Shown here piece after piece: positions 15,784 to 24,545 of a stretch of DNA of 64,000 nucleotides (position 1 is the stretch's first letter; every line of letters starts with the position of its first letter). A program made the position numbers and the translations under genes. Under the pieces are notes generated by a model that was given only the letters and a program-made list of their open reading frames with translations, was not told the DNA's origin and ran no database searches. Origin of the DNA: Desulfurococcus mucosus DSM 2162 (lineage in GTDB: Archaea; Thermoproteota; Thermoprotei_A; Sulfolobales; Desulfurococcaceae); contig NC_014961.1 in NCBI RefSeq assembly GCF_000186365.1, positions 248,001-312,000 on the forward strand, written 5' to 3'.

Positions 15784-18368
15784 CGACCCCTCACCCCTCT
15801 AGGCACCTCTACCACGACTACTCCCCCGGTGCTCTTGATGGCGACCACTATGTCGACTGTGAGGTCGCTTGAGAACACTATGTACCCTGAGTACTGATCC
15901 ACGATCACAGTTGGCGGCTGAGGGAACGAGGCATTCTGGATCAGGCCGCTACTGTAGGATACACTGGGCTCCGGGTACACGAAGGGCCTCAGCATTATCA
16001 ACTGGAATAACCCCGTGGTATTAGTGTTCTTAACATTGCTTAATCCTTCCGCTGACACACCGAAGACTACTCTGAGGGAAGCGGGCTTCACCGTGGATGT
16101 CAAGCTGTAACTACTGTAGAGGGCCCTGTTAAACTGGTTCTCGATGAAGTAGTAGAAGGATCCATTGAAGTATCCCACGCTAGTCCAATACCAGCCCCAT
16201 GCAACATTACTGACTCCCATACCGATGCAAGTGGAGCCCGTGTCCAGGAGATACACGTATCCCCCCTTGCCGACGTTAACATTGCAGATATTGTTGGCTG
16301 ACGCATGTATCATCGCAGAGAACGAGGACGTTGACTCACGGATGCCGGGCGCGTACTCTATGATTGTTCCCCCCGAGATCACCTGGTTTATTTCGAAGAC
16401 GTCGACCAGGACCCCGTCCCCCGTGTATATGTAGAGGTATACGGGGCCATCCACGCCTAGCACGGGTTTAAGCGTCACGTTGAGCACTGCCACGCCATTG
16501 GAGCCCGCCACGCCTGAAGCATTGAAGTCCCCGTCCCACAGCTCGGCGATCCAGCCGGCTGGTAGACCCACGACCATTATGCTCGTCAAGTCAACGGGGC
16601 TACCATACCTTATCGCGACTAGGTCGTCGAACTCTGAGCCGGTGTAGCCTACGGGCACACCATTGTAGTACACTATGGGTCCTATGTAGTCTGCTCTCCC
16701 CGTGAAACCCTGGGTGCCCTGCCTTGGCAACTGGTAGACAAGGGAGCCGTCGCTAGCCCTGTACACTGTGAGCTCTAGCTCGGGGTTCCCCTGCCCCTGC
16801 GCCGGGTTCCTTATCGTGGCGTTAATATAGAACCATTCGCCATCTGGATCCACGCTTACACCCGTGGACTCGCAGTCAAGCTGGGTCTGCCCTTGGAGGA
16901 GCCGGTCCACGTCTAGCTGGCACACCTGGAGGTAGCCCTTGTCATCCACTGTGAGCACTATTGCGAACGCTTGGTTAGACGTGTTGGCAAGCCCCTCGCT
17001 GAGCACGATGCCCCTGTATACCCCGCTGTAGGAGTCGACTCTAACCTTGTAGAGCATGCTTGCGTATTCACCCGTGGAGCTTATGCTTCTCTGCGCTATT
17101 GCTATGGAGATATTGGTGTTCTTGCCGACTTGTATAGTCTGTAACGCCGTGTTATTGACTACGAGGTTCACGCCTTCCCCAGTTACCTCCCCGGTTATGC
17201 TCCAGTTGCCGTAGATAATAGTGTAGTTGGAGAGGCTTGTAGAGGGGTCTATTACGGGTGGTATGAGGAGTATACTGTACTTTTCTGCAGTCGTGTTCCA
17301 GGCGTAGAAGCCTGCCCTGTAGTTCTGGCTGTTGGAGCCTGTGTCAACGGGGCTGCCGAGGGCCTCCACTATCCACCCCAGCTTCCCAGTGGCATCCAGC
17401 TCCTGGACAGAGTATATGTTCACGTAGCCCGGGCTAGCGGTATAGGTGGCTGACACGGTGAGCACTGAGCCGTTTCCAGCGATATTGATTGACGCAGTAT
17501 TATTGTATTTGACTCCCCAGACCCCGCTTAAGAGTAGGCTCTGGATGCCACTGTACTCGCCTAGGCGGCTGAGCAACGTGAATATACCCGGGTTGCTTTT
17601 CTCCTGTGCGAAGCTGTTGCCCCAGTACATGTATATGGTCTTCACCTCCCTAGCCTTCAGCAAGGGTATTTTCACCCATATCAACGCGTTCACGCTGCCC
17701 CAGTACTCTATGTAGTAGTCTAGAGGGGTGACGCCGTCGGAGTCCGTGAACCTCACGTCACTCCTGCTGGGCGAGTACTGTTTACCGAGATACGTGCAGT
17801 TAACTCCTGTTAGTGAAAGATTCACGAGCACCAGGTAGTTGCTGAGATCCACGCCTGCACGCTCAGTTACATTGATCGGCATACGGCAGAGGAATGGAAC
17901 CCCGTTCTCACTGTAACCATATGCAGCGTCGAAGCCGGTTCTATACTTGTTGATCACTACACGGCCCCTGGCGACCTCGACCCCGGGTATCATGGATGCG
18001 GATGCATACCCATATATAGTGTTATCCGGGGAGGACACCACCACGTAGAGGCCGGTGTCGCCTGGTACACGCGGGAACAGCTTACTCAAGCTGCTTCCCA
18101 CACCTATGTATACATTGTACTTCTCGCCTGCAGCCGCCTCCACAGGGTTAGCTAGGTGTATGATAGTGTTGTTCAACCCCCTCATGTAGGCGTCGAGAAC
18201 CGCGCTATTTATCCTTACCGCTATCGCGGAAGCTATCTCCTCGTAGAGTTGCTGGAGGTTATTGTACCTCGTAGTATTATACATTATGGATCCATAGTTG
18301 ACCACGGCTATAATCACTGCCACCATTACGACGCCCCCTATCACATGGGTGACCAGCGGTGAAGCCAC
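15780..18368 (-). CDS. Large surface protein with DUF2341 domain and N-terminal membrane helix
   Basis: An 862-residue protein. A hydrophobic helix at residues 8-26 follows a short leader. Residues about 190-275 match the DUF2341 pattern (SDVRFTDSDGVTPLDYYIEYWG, then WVKIPLLKAREVKTIYMYWGN, given here in two parts), a beta domain found in archaeal surface proteins. The remainder is long, beta-rich and dense in N-x-S/T sequons, consistent with a heavily glycosylated extracellular protein. Being embedded in a run of pilin-like genes it may be an adhesive tip or a giant pseudopilin. It starts one base after the next upstream gene. Confidence 0.75.
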   Translation of the reverse strand: MASPLVTHVIGGVVMVAVIIAVVNYGSIMYNTTRYNNLQQLYEEIASAIAVRINSAVLDAYMRGLNNTIIHLANPVEAAAGEKYNVYIGVGSSLSKLFPRVPGDTGLYVVVSSPDNTIYGYASASMIPGVEVARGRVVINKYRTGFDAAYGYSENGVPFLCRMPINVTERAGVDLSNYLVLVNLSLTGVNCTYLGKQYSPSRSDVRFTDSDGVTPLDYYIEYWGSVNALIWVKIPLLKAREVKTIYMYWGNSFAQEKSNPGIFTLLSRLGEYSGIQSLLLSGVWGVKYNNTASINIAGNGSVLTVSATYTASPGYVNIYSVQELDATGKLGWIVEALGSPVDTGSNSQNYRAGFYAWNTTAEKYSILLIPPVIDPSTSLSNYTIIYGNWSITGEVTGEGVNLVVNNTALQTIQVGKNTNISIAIAQRSISSTGEYASMLYKVRVDSYSGVYRGIVLSEGLANTSNQAFAIVLTVDDKGYLQVCQLDVDRLLQGQTQLDCESTGVSVDPDGEWFYINATIRNPAQGQGNPELELTVYRASDGSLVYQLPRQGTQGFTGRADYIGPIVYYNGVPVGYTGSEFDDLVAIRYGSPVDLTSIMVVGLPAGWIAELWDGDFNASGVAGSNGVAVLNVTLKPVLGVDGPVYLYIYTGDGVLVDVFEINQVISGGTIIEYAPGIRESTSSFSAMIHASANNICNVNVGKGGYVYLLDTGSTCIGMGVSNVAWGWYWTSVGYFNGSFYYFIENQFNRALYSSYSLTSTVKPASLRVVFGVSAEGLSNVKNTNTTGLFQLIMLRPFVYPEPSVSYSSGLIQNASFPQPPTVIVDQYSGYIVFSSDLTVDIVVAIKSTGGVVVVEVPRGVRGR

Positions 18369-19145
18369 CTACACCACCTCCACAACCACGTCTTCAACGA
18401 CTATGTCCACGGAGAACGGGACGCCTGCATACGCCTCCCCGAATCCGGCCTTAACCAGGTCGGCGACACCATAGCTCCTCCTAACGCCCACTATATAGTC
18501 GTAGACAACGATCGTTATGTTCCAGAGGTTTGCAGCAATATTCGAGTAGACGTGTCTAAGCCCGGTTGGAGTGATCCTCAAAGAGTGCCCGTTGCCCCCG
18601 GCTAGGTGGACAGTTAAATTATATAGTTGAAGCACGTAGTAGTATCCCTGTAAATCCCCCTTCAAGACCACGTCGACGCTCAACAGCATCCTGCACACGT
18701 CAAACGATGTCGTCATCAAGCCGCTTGATTCACTCCTGTACTCGTAGACCCTTGGCACGAACCTGACATCGCCTACAAGGTACTCTCCCACCCCGTATAC
18801 AAGGCCCACCGGCGCCCCCGGGATACCTGCTCCCAGTGTTAAAGCAGCACAGTTGAGGACTACAACAGGCGTCGAACTACTATTCAAGTACACCTCTATG
18901 CGTCCAGCTTGAGTATACCCTATGGAGGTATGCTGCGCCGGGATGGATGCAGCGTATTCTCCAGCTAACACTATGTTGGGGAAGTAGGCGGCCATGGATT
19001 TAAAGACGTGTTTAACATACTCGTACTCCGTCTTCTGGAGGCTTGACATCGTGGCAAAGTAACTGTAGGGTATGAGGGCGAGCGCTAGCGCGGTGAAGAC
19101 ACCGACAAGTATAAGGGTTGAAAACGTCTCGGAAACACCCTTCAT
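18369..19145 (-). CDS. Pilin-like protein, first gene of five-gene operon
   Basis: A 258-residue protein starting MKGVSETFSTLILVGVF, an archaeal class III signal-like sequence (K-G before VSE, then a hydrophobic helix). The mature part is beta-rich with a few sequons. It heads the operon running down to 12967. A TATA-like GATTAAAAG on the minus strand lies near 19192-19200, about 50 nt upstream. The similar N-terminus of the gene at 19384 suggests that both are subunits of one filament system, now separated by a repeat-filled gap. Confidence 0.72.
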   Translation of the reverse strand: MKGVSETFSTLILVGVFTALALALIPYSYFATMSSLQKTEYEYVKHVFKSMAAYFPNIVLAGEYAASIPAQHTSIGYTQAGRIEVYLNSSSTPVVVLNCAALTLGAGIPGAPVGLVYGVGEYLVGDVRFVPRVYEYRSESSGLMTTSFDVCRMLLSVDVVLKGDLQGYYYVLQLYNLTVHLAGGNGHSLRITPTGLRHVYSNIAANLWNITIVVYDYIVGVRRSYGVADLVKAGFGEAYAGVPFSVDIVVEDVVVEVV

Positions 19146-19210
19146 GAATATTCATCCATAGCTTTTTACTATCTCTTTTACATCCAACCCCCTTTTAATC
19201 CTTTACAGCT

Positions 19211-19243
19211 GAAAGCCCGATCTTTCAAGGCGGGGTTGAAGGG
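19211..19243 (+). repeat. IS200/IS605-like right-end repeat, degenerate copy 2
   Basis: GAAAGCCCGATCTTTCAAGG followed by CGGGGTTGAAGG matches, with several changes, the GAAAGCC-hairpin-GGGG block of the copies at 27511 and 29155. The hairpin arms are partly decayed. It lies about 80 bases left of a better-preserved copy, in the only sizeable gap of the pilus-like locus. Confidence 0.4.
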
Positions 19244-19320
19244 TTTAAACGTTGCGTGAGGGACCCCTAACTCCTGTGAATTGCATTCAGGGCCAGCCCT
19301 GGGCCCACGGGGGCATCCGC

Positions 19321-19387
19321 CCCGTAGATGAACGGGTGTAAACCCGGATAGATGCAGGAAACCCTTTTAGGGCAGGGAGGAGGTCAG
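19321..19387 (+). repeat. IS200/IS605-like right-end repeat, copy 3, at 3' end of pilin gene
   Basis: The block carries GGGTGTAAACCCGGATAGATG, CAGGAAACCCTTTTAGGGCA and GGGAGGAGGTCA. It shares CCCG(A/G)ATAGATGC(A/G)GG with the copy at 57.1 kb and the GGAGGAGGTCA end with copies 1 and 5. The bases just left (19290-19325) can form further hairpins (CAGGGCC-AG-CCCTG; GGGGGC-ATCC-GCCCC), as in an omega-RNA scaffold. The terminal TCA is the stop codon (TGA) of the pilin gene on the minus strand. Confidence 0.6.
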
Positions 19388-20136
19388 CCTATCATGATGC
19401 CTGTGTTAACCACGTAGATTGTTGCCTTGTAGAGGATGGTGTTGGAGGGTATGCCTGGCAGCGGTGCCCCGTTCACTGTTACACTGGTTACATTATAGTT
19501 CTCTGAGATAACCCGGATCACTGGTGACACTACGAGGTATCCCTGCCCTGTCACCAATGGGGGCTGGTACTCGTTGTTCACGCTTGTGAAGTTGAAGAAG
19601 AATAGTTCGAGGCTCAGGGAGCCCCCTATATTTTTAACGGAGTAGTAGATCCTGCAGGCGTCGAGCACGAGTATGCTCCACCCGTTCGAGTAGTACTCGT
19701 ATAGAGAGGGGACTAGCAGCGTGTCGTTTACAAGCGTCTCGTTAACCCCTCTGAGCAGTGTTGGCTGCATATTGGTTAACACGGGTCTTGCCACGGCGGC
19801 CTTTAAAACGTAGCAGCCGCCTCTGCTCACCGTTACGGTGGAGCCGTTGCTCAGGGTAAGGTTCACTGTGAGGTTAACCCTTTTGAACTCGTACCCTATT
19901 GATGCCACCTCATGTGGATACCTGTACTCCAGTACCCTGTTATCCATGTAGCCCTGGGTTGAGATAACGTCTGCAATGTTCCACAGCACGGTTTTCACAT
20001 GCCCGTACTCTGTTAAAGCCTTCACGTAGTCGGTGTAGAATGCTGTGTAGAAGAATACTGCGAGGGATATTGCGACGGCGACCGTGAACAATATTACAGC
20101 GGCAACCACCTCGCTTACAGCTCTAGTAGCCTTCAT
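19384..20136 (-). CDS. Archaeal type IV pilin-like protein
   Basis: A 250-residue protein with the classic archaeal pilin N-terminus: a basic leader then AVSEVVAAVILFTVAVAISL, the hydrophobic helix that packs in the filament core. The mature domain is beta-rich with N-x-T sites. It lies nine bases after the platform-protein gene on the same strand, so it should be a major or principal subunit of this machine. Its stop codon is provided by the adjoining repeat, so the C-terminus may have been altered by that insertion. Confidence 0.8.
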   Translation of the reverse strand: MKATRAVSEVVAAVILFTVAVAISLAVFFYTAFYTDYVKALTEYGHVKTVLWNIADVISTQGYMDNRVLEYRYPHEVASIGYEFKRVNLTVNLTLSNGSTVTVSRGGCYVLKAAVARPVLTNMQPTLLRGVNETLVNDTLLVPSLYEYYSNGWSILVLDACRIYYSVKNIGGSLSLELFFFNFTSVNNEYQPPLVTGQGYLVVSPVIRVISENYNVTSVTVNGAPLPGIPSNTILYKATIYVVNTGIMIG

Positions 20137-20145
20137 GCCTCTACG

Positions 20146-21888
20146 CTACCCCGTGAAGAATGGTGTTGCAAGCATTACTATGAGGGTGATCAACGTGAGG
20201 AGGACGGCGTGGACTACCCCGGCTATAACCCTGCCCGAGGACACTTTGCCCGCGACAATACCCATCACATAGTTGTTTAAAACTATGCTTGGCAGGACTA
20301 CTCCGGCTGCCTGGTTGAATGTGCCCACCTGTATCGGCAGCTTAGCCATGTAGCCCACCATGTATATCACGGTGACGGCTGAGAGTATGCCGCCCATGTA
20401 CGGGACGATCATCAGTGTCCTCAAGCTCCTCTTCCTCTCATCCTCTATGGCTTCAACGCTCTCAGCGAACCATGCAAGGTTCTCCAGTACTTCAACCGTG
20501 CCTCCCCCTACCTCTATGGAGTCTGTGAGGATGAATAATAGTACCTGCCCTATCCACGACCTGATCTTCCTCATCACTTCATCGGTGATCCTCCTTAAGG
20601 GTATCCCTATGCTTAACTCCATTGCTATCTTCCTGAGGTGCGGTGTGAAAACCCCGTAGTCCCTTGGACTCAACTCTATGATGCTTCTCTCAGGGGGGAG
20701 CCCGGTTTTCCTCACCTCGACGAGATCCCTTAGGAACCTCGTTATCCCCCTTGTAACCTTGTACTCTCTCGAGGAGTAAATGTAGTATGCTAGCCCCGGT
20801 AGGGAGGCAATGATCAGCGCTGTGGACAACGCTATTGATGAATACATGTAGCCCGGTGGGTTAGCAATGTTGAATAATAGGAGGAGGCGTCCAGTGAGCT
20901 GCGTGAACGGGTTCATCCTCAACGGGTGGTATGGCGGCAGCATCGTGTAGAAGAACACGCCGAACACTACGAGTAGGAGTGTTATAGGTATGAATGTTGC
21001 AAAGAAAACCATGTAGGGCTTCCAATCCATGAATGGATCCTTGAACTGTATGAGGTCGGCTAGATATATTATGACGCCGCTCAGCAAGGGCATAACTATG
21101 TATAGGAAGAAGAACATTCCCTCACTTGACAGGCCGAAGGGCACGACGCCTGCGAACCCTGTTGTCACAAAGTAGAGGACGGTGAAGCTTATCATCGTTA
21201 ACAGTATCATGGCTAAGTATGCTTCAAGCAGCCCGCCCAGCCTATCCGCTATTATCTTCATGCCTACGAGCATCTCGTTGAAGAGGAGCCTTGATCTTTT
21301 ATTAAGGTAGTCTACGACGTCCCCACCGGCCTTCACCGTGGCTATGTAGCCTGAAAGCGTCTCCTTAACCCTTGAACTAGGGGTTCTCTTCGCCAGCTCG
21401 TCGAAGGCCGTCAACGGGTCTCTCCCAAGTATCCTGTTCAACAATATGAACCTCTGTGCCAGCTCACTCGTCCTCTTGAAAATCGTGGAGCCCTTGAGGA
21501 TTCTTTCAAACGCGATGTAGGGTGAAAGCCCGCTCATAACCATCGTGCTAAGATAGCTTGAGAGAAACGGGAACTCGCCGTCAATGGATGAAGCCCTATT
21601 CGACGCGTAGAGCGAGGGCAGGGAGACCATGAGGAGGAGTACGAGCGTGGGTATTGAAACAGTGATGGCAACGCCCAGGGGGCTCCGGAAGAGGAGTGCG
21701 AGGAGAATTGTCAGGGTGATTGAGGCAGCGAGTGAAACGATGAACACGAGCCCGGTTAACGCAGCGTAGACCTCTGAGTGCATGTGGATACCGGACTTCT
21801 TGATCGAGTCACCTATATTCGGAAACATCTTTAAAATCCGCTTACCAATCCAGTTGAAATACTTGTAGACCCAGTCCCAGAACCTCAA
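20146..21888 (-). CDS. Type II/IV secretion platform protein (TadC/FlaJ/UpsF-like)
   Basis: A 580-residue polytopic protein with two copies of the T2SSF-type cytoplasmic helical domain (about residues 95-210 and 395-500, the latter with PPERSIIELS) separated by membrane segments, with a final pair of helices at the C-terminus. This is the inner-membrane platform around which the assembly ATPase works. The start is a TTG with GGTGG about five bases upstream. It is divergent from its ATPase partner and followed by a pilin gene. Confidence 0.9.
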   Translation of the reverse strand: MRFWDWVYKYFNWIGKRILKMFPNIGDSIKKSGIHMHSEVYAALTGLVFIVSLAASITLTILLALLFRSPLGVAITVSIPTLVLLLMVSLPSLYASNRASSIDGEFPFLSSYLSTMVMSGLSPYIAFERILKGSTIFKRTSELAQRFILLNRILGRDPLTAFDELAKRTPSSRVKETLSGYIATVKAGGDVVDYLNKRSRLLFNEMLVGMKIIADRLGGLLEAYLAMILLTMISFTVLYFVTTGFAGVVPFGLSSEGMFFFLYIVMPLLSGVIIYLADLIQFKDPFMDWKPYMVFFATFIPITLLLVVFGVFFYTMLPPYHPLRMNPFTQLTGRLLLLFNIANPPGYMYSSIALSTALIIASLPGLAYYIYSSREYKVTRGITRFLRDLVEVRKTGLPPERSIIELSPRDYGVFTPHLRKIAMELSIGIPLRRITDEVMRKIRSWIGQVLLFILTDSIEVGGGTVEVLENLAWFAESVEAIEDERKRSLRTLMIVPYMGGILSAVTVIYMVGYMAKLPIQVGTFNQAAGVVLPSIVLNNYVMGIVAGKVSSGRVIAGVVHAVLLTLITLIVMLATPFFTG

Positions 21889-21933
21889 AACACTCCACCA
21901 TGCGGCCTAGTCGTCGAGAAGTATCTTTAAATA

Positions 21934-21972
21934 CTGCAAACTTATAAATCTAAGCAACCCTATAGTTTAAAC
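21934..21972. promoter_or_regulatory. Divergent promoters between platform and ATPase genes
   Basis: Three TATA-like elements lie within 40 bases: CTTTAAATAC, CTTATAAATC and AGTTTAAACC. The left one suits the platform gene on the minus strand, the right ones the ATPase gene on the plus strand, leaving leaders of roughly 30-50 bases that contain the ribosome-binding sites. Exact start sites are not determinable by eye. Confidence 0.45.
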
Positions 21973-22029
21973 CATGCACTGTGTTTTTCAACCAGTTGCC
22001 TCCAGTAACTATCAGAGGGGTTAGGGGTA

Positions 22030-23706
22030 TTGAAGCCGAGGCTGAAGCTACCGTTACCCTTGAAGCGCGGGGAGAGCGGTGGGAAGCGGGTTGAGGAGAA
22101 GGCGAAGATACTGAGGGAGAGTATCGCGGCAATCGAGGAGTTGGTGCAGGTAACGCAGAGGGATCCATCGTGGCGTGTGCTGGACTCGTACTACATATAC
22201 AAGCCCTTCGTGAAGATAACTATTGCTGAAACACCCAAGGGGCCAACATACTTCGTTGAGGAGCAGGGATTGGACGAGGAGGACAGGGCCGCCCTCGAGA
22301 AGCTCTACGAGATCCTGATGGATGAGATAAGGCCACCTCAACGGAGAGAGGACTTAGCGGACTTAAAAGGGTACGTCTTCAAGGAGGTTGAGCGGATCAG
22401 CGACAAGTACCGTGAGAAGCTCGGGATGGTGGGTTCGAGGAGGCTTAAGCTAATGTACTATATTGAGAGAAACCTCCTCGGCTACGGTGTCCTAGACCCC
22501 ATAATGAAGGACCCCAACATCGAGGACATATCGTGTAACGGCGTCTCAATACCGATCTTCGTTTGGCACAGGAAGTACGAGAGCATACCGACAAACATAG
22601 CTTTCACCGGTGAGGAGGCTTTAAACGAGCTGATAATGAAGATGGCGCACATGGCTGGGAAGCACATAAGCATAGCCTACCCAATACTCGACGCAATGCT
22701 ACCGGAGAAGCACCGTGTGGCAGCAACCTACAGTAAAGAGGTCTCCACGAAGGGGCCCTCCTTCACAATACGTAAGTTCCGTGAGAAACCATACAGCATA
22801 GTGGAGGTCATAGAGCAGGGCAACATAGATGCCGTCACAGCAGCCTACCTCTGGATGCTACTGGAGCACGGTAAGACATTCATGATCGCCGGCGGCACGG
22901 GTACAGGTAAGACAACAATGCTGAACGCGCTCTCAATGTTCATAAAGCCAGGCATGAAGATAGTGACTATAGAGGATACACCCGAGCTCAACCTTCCACA
23001 CGTCAACTGGGTTCAGTTAACGAGCAGGGAGACATACGTCGTCGGGACACAGAGCCTGGGGACAAGCGTCAAGCTATACGACCTGGTTAAACTCAGCCTC
23101 AGGTATAGGCCTGACTACGTGATCGTTGGCGAGGTACGTGGAGAGGAGGCCTCAGTGCTCTTCCAGGCCATGGCTACGGGTCACAGCGGGGCAAGCACGA
23201 TCCACGCTGAGACCCTTGACTACGCTATTAAAAGGCTGACAAGCCCCCCGATGAACATACCTCCCACATACATGAGGCTCATGAACGTCTTCATGCACAT
23301 TCAGAGAGTGATCACCAGGGTTGAGAAGGGCGTTGTGAAGGTGCGGAGGAGGATCACGGTTGTCCAAGAGGTTGAAGACTACGAGAAGTATAGGTTGATA
23401 AGCAAGTGGGATCCAAGGACGGATAAGCACGTGGTCAACCTGGGTGAGAGCATGCATCTCGAAGACGTCGCCGCGAAGAAAGGCCTGGACGTGGAGGACG
23501 TGGTGGAGGAAGTGAAAAGGAGAGCAGTAGTCCTAGAGTGGATGAGGGAGGAGGGCATTAGGGATGCATGGGATGTCTCGAGAAGAATATTCGACTACTA
23601 CTATGAGCCGAAAACCGTGTATGAGCATGCTGTGAAACGGTTGGCCGAGATCAGGGGGACGAGCACTGAGAAGGTGAGCGAGGAGTTAACGTCTCCTCAA
23701 GCCTAG
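22030..23706 (+). CDS. Type II/IV secretion (pilus assembly) ATPase, FlaI/UpsE-like
   Basis: A 558-residue hexameric secretion ATPase of the VirB11/PilT/GspE group. Walker A is GGTGTGKT (288-295). The acidic box region IEDTPELNLP, Walker B VIVGEVRGEE and the His box MATGHSGASTIHAE follow in order. It powers assembly of a pilus or pseudopilus at the cytoplasmic membrane. The start is a TTG with GAGGGGT about nine bases upstream; no in-frame ATG lies earlier. It is divergent from the platform gene, unlike the co-directional order of known Ups, Aap and archaellum operons. Confidence 0.93.
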   Translation: MKPRLKLPLPLKRGESGGKRVEEKAKILRESIAAIEELVQVTQRDPSWRVLDSYYIYKPFVKITIAETPKGPTYFVEEQGLDEEDRAALEKLYEILMDEIRPPQRREDLADLKGYVFKEVERISDKYREKLGMVGSRRLKLMYYIERNLLGYGVLDPIMKDPNIEDISCNGVSIPIFVWHRKYESIPTNIAFTGEEALNELIMKMAHMAGKHISIAYPILDAMLPEKHRVAATYSKEVSTKGPSFTIRKFREKPYSIVEVIEQGNIDAVTAAYLWMLLEHGKTFMIAGGTGTGKTTMLNALSMFIKPGMKIVTIEDTPELNLPHVNWVQLTSRETYVVGTQSLGTSVKLYDLVKLSLRYRPDYVIVGEVRGEEASVLFQAMATGHSGASTIHAETLDYAIKRLTSPPMNIPPTYMRLMNVFMHIQRVITRVEKGVVKVRRRITVVQEVEDYEKYRLISKWDPRTDKHVVNLGESMHLEDVAAKKGLDVEDVVEEVKRRAVVLEWMREEGIRDAWDVSRRIFDYYYEPKTVYEHAVKRLAEIRGTSTEKVSEELTSPQA

Positions 23707-23710
23707 CATA

Positions 23711-24460
23711 CTAGCCTACGAGCAGGGTTTCCAGTCTAACCTCGACGCCCAGTTCATGTAGCTCTATGAGTAATGGTAGATCCTTCTCTATGGCTGCTTT
23801 AAGCTCCGCATCCCTGCATTTCCCGAACAACCCTTTCTTCCTAAGCTTGATTCTCACGACGAGGTAGCCGTTGCCTACATCGGCGGCCGGCTCATCCTGG
23901 AGAATGCAGCCGTATAGGTCGGCGGTCTCACGGACTATGTCTCTTAGATGCCTCAGGAAGCCATGTAGCTTGCCTTCATCCACGCTAGGCGGCTTCACCT
24001 CTTGGGTGGCTGGGCGCGGTGTTGCAGCGGGCTCCACCTGCCTGGGTACTGCTTCCGGAGCCGGCTTTTTTCCAGCCGGCTCCTCCACTGGTGCTTGAAG
24101 ACTGAATAAGCGGCACTCCAGGTAGGATGACGCAAGCTTCTTGACTAGATCCCTTAAAGCAATATAGCCGGATAGCCTCACCGATGCCTCGGGGAAATAC
24201 TCGGCGACGGATTTCACGACCCCGTCTTCAAGCAGGATAGTGTAGCTGCTTTCATCACGGCAGGAGAGCAGGTAGGAGCCCTTCGCCAGCTTAGTGGAGA
24301 GTGCTTCAACGAAGTCGGAAAGCGTTACATTTAATACCTCGAGATAACGCCCTTTTAAAAGTAGTTCAGCCTCCTTAACCGGGTCGCCCAGTAGGTCGAG
24401 GCTCCCAGAGTCGTATTTAAGCCCTGTTAAACCAGGTAAATCACTCAAAACACTAGACAC
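23711..24460 (-). CDS. Unknown two-domain protein with Pro/Ala linker, convergent with secretion ATPase
   Basis: A 249-residue protein made of an N-terminal domain (1-115, including LEDGVVKSVAEYFPEASVRL), a Pro/Ala/Lys-rich linker (about 117-160) and a C-terminal alpha/beta domain (165-249, LRHLRDIVRETADLYGC). No signal or membrane segment, so cytoplasmic. It ends four bases from the ATPase gene on the opposite strand. I do not recognise the family; the N-terminal layout is reminiscent of the protein at 37637-38581. The start is a GTG. Confidence 0.6.
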   Translation of the reverse strand: MSSVLSDLPGLTGLKYDSGSLDLLGDPVKEAELLLKGRYLEVLNVTLSDFVEALSTKLAKGSYLLSCRDESSYTILLEDGVVKSVAEYFPEASVRLSGYIALRDLVKKLASSYLECRLFSLQAPVEEPAGKKPAPEAVPRQVEPAATPRPATQEVKPPSVDEGKLHGFLRHLRDIVRETADLYGCILQDEPAADVGNGYLVVRIKLRKKGLFGKCRDAELKAAIEKDLPLLIELHELGVEVRLETLLVG

Positions 24461-24545
24461 CTATCACGGTTATCTTATTCTGTGCGAACCACTTATAAGG
24501 GTTGACCCCCCTAATCCTGAGGGGAGACAGCCGGGAGGCAGCGTC

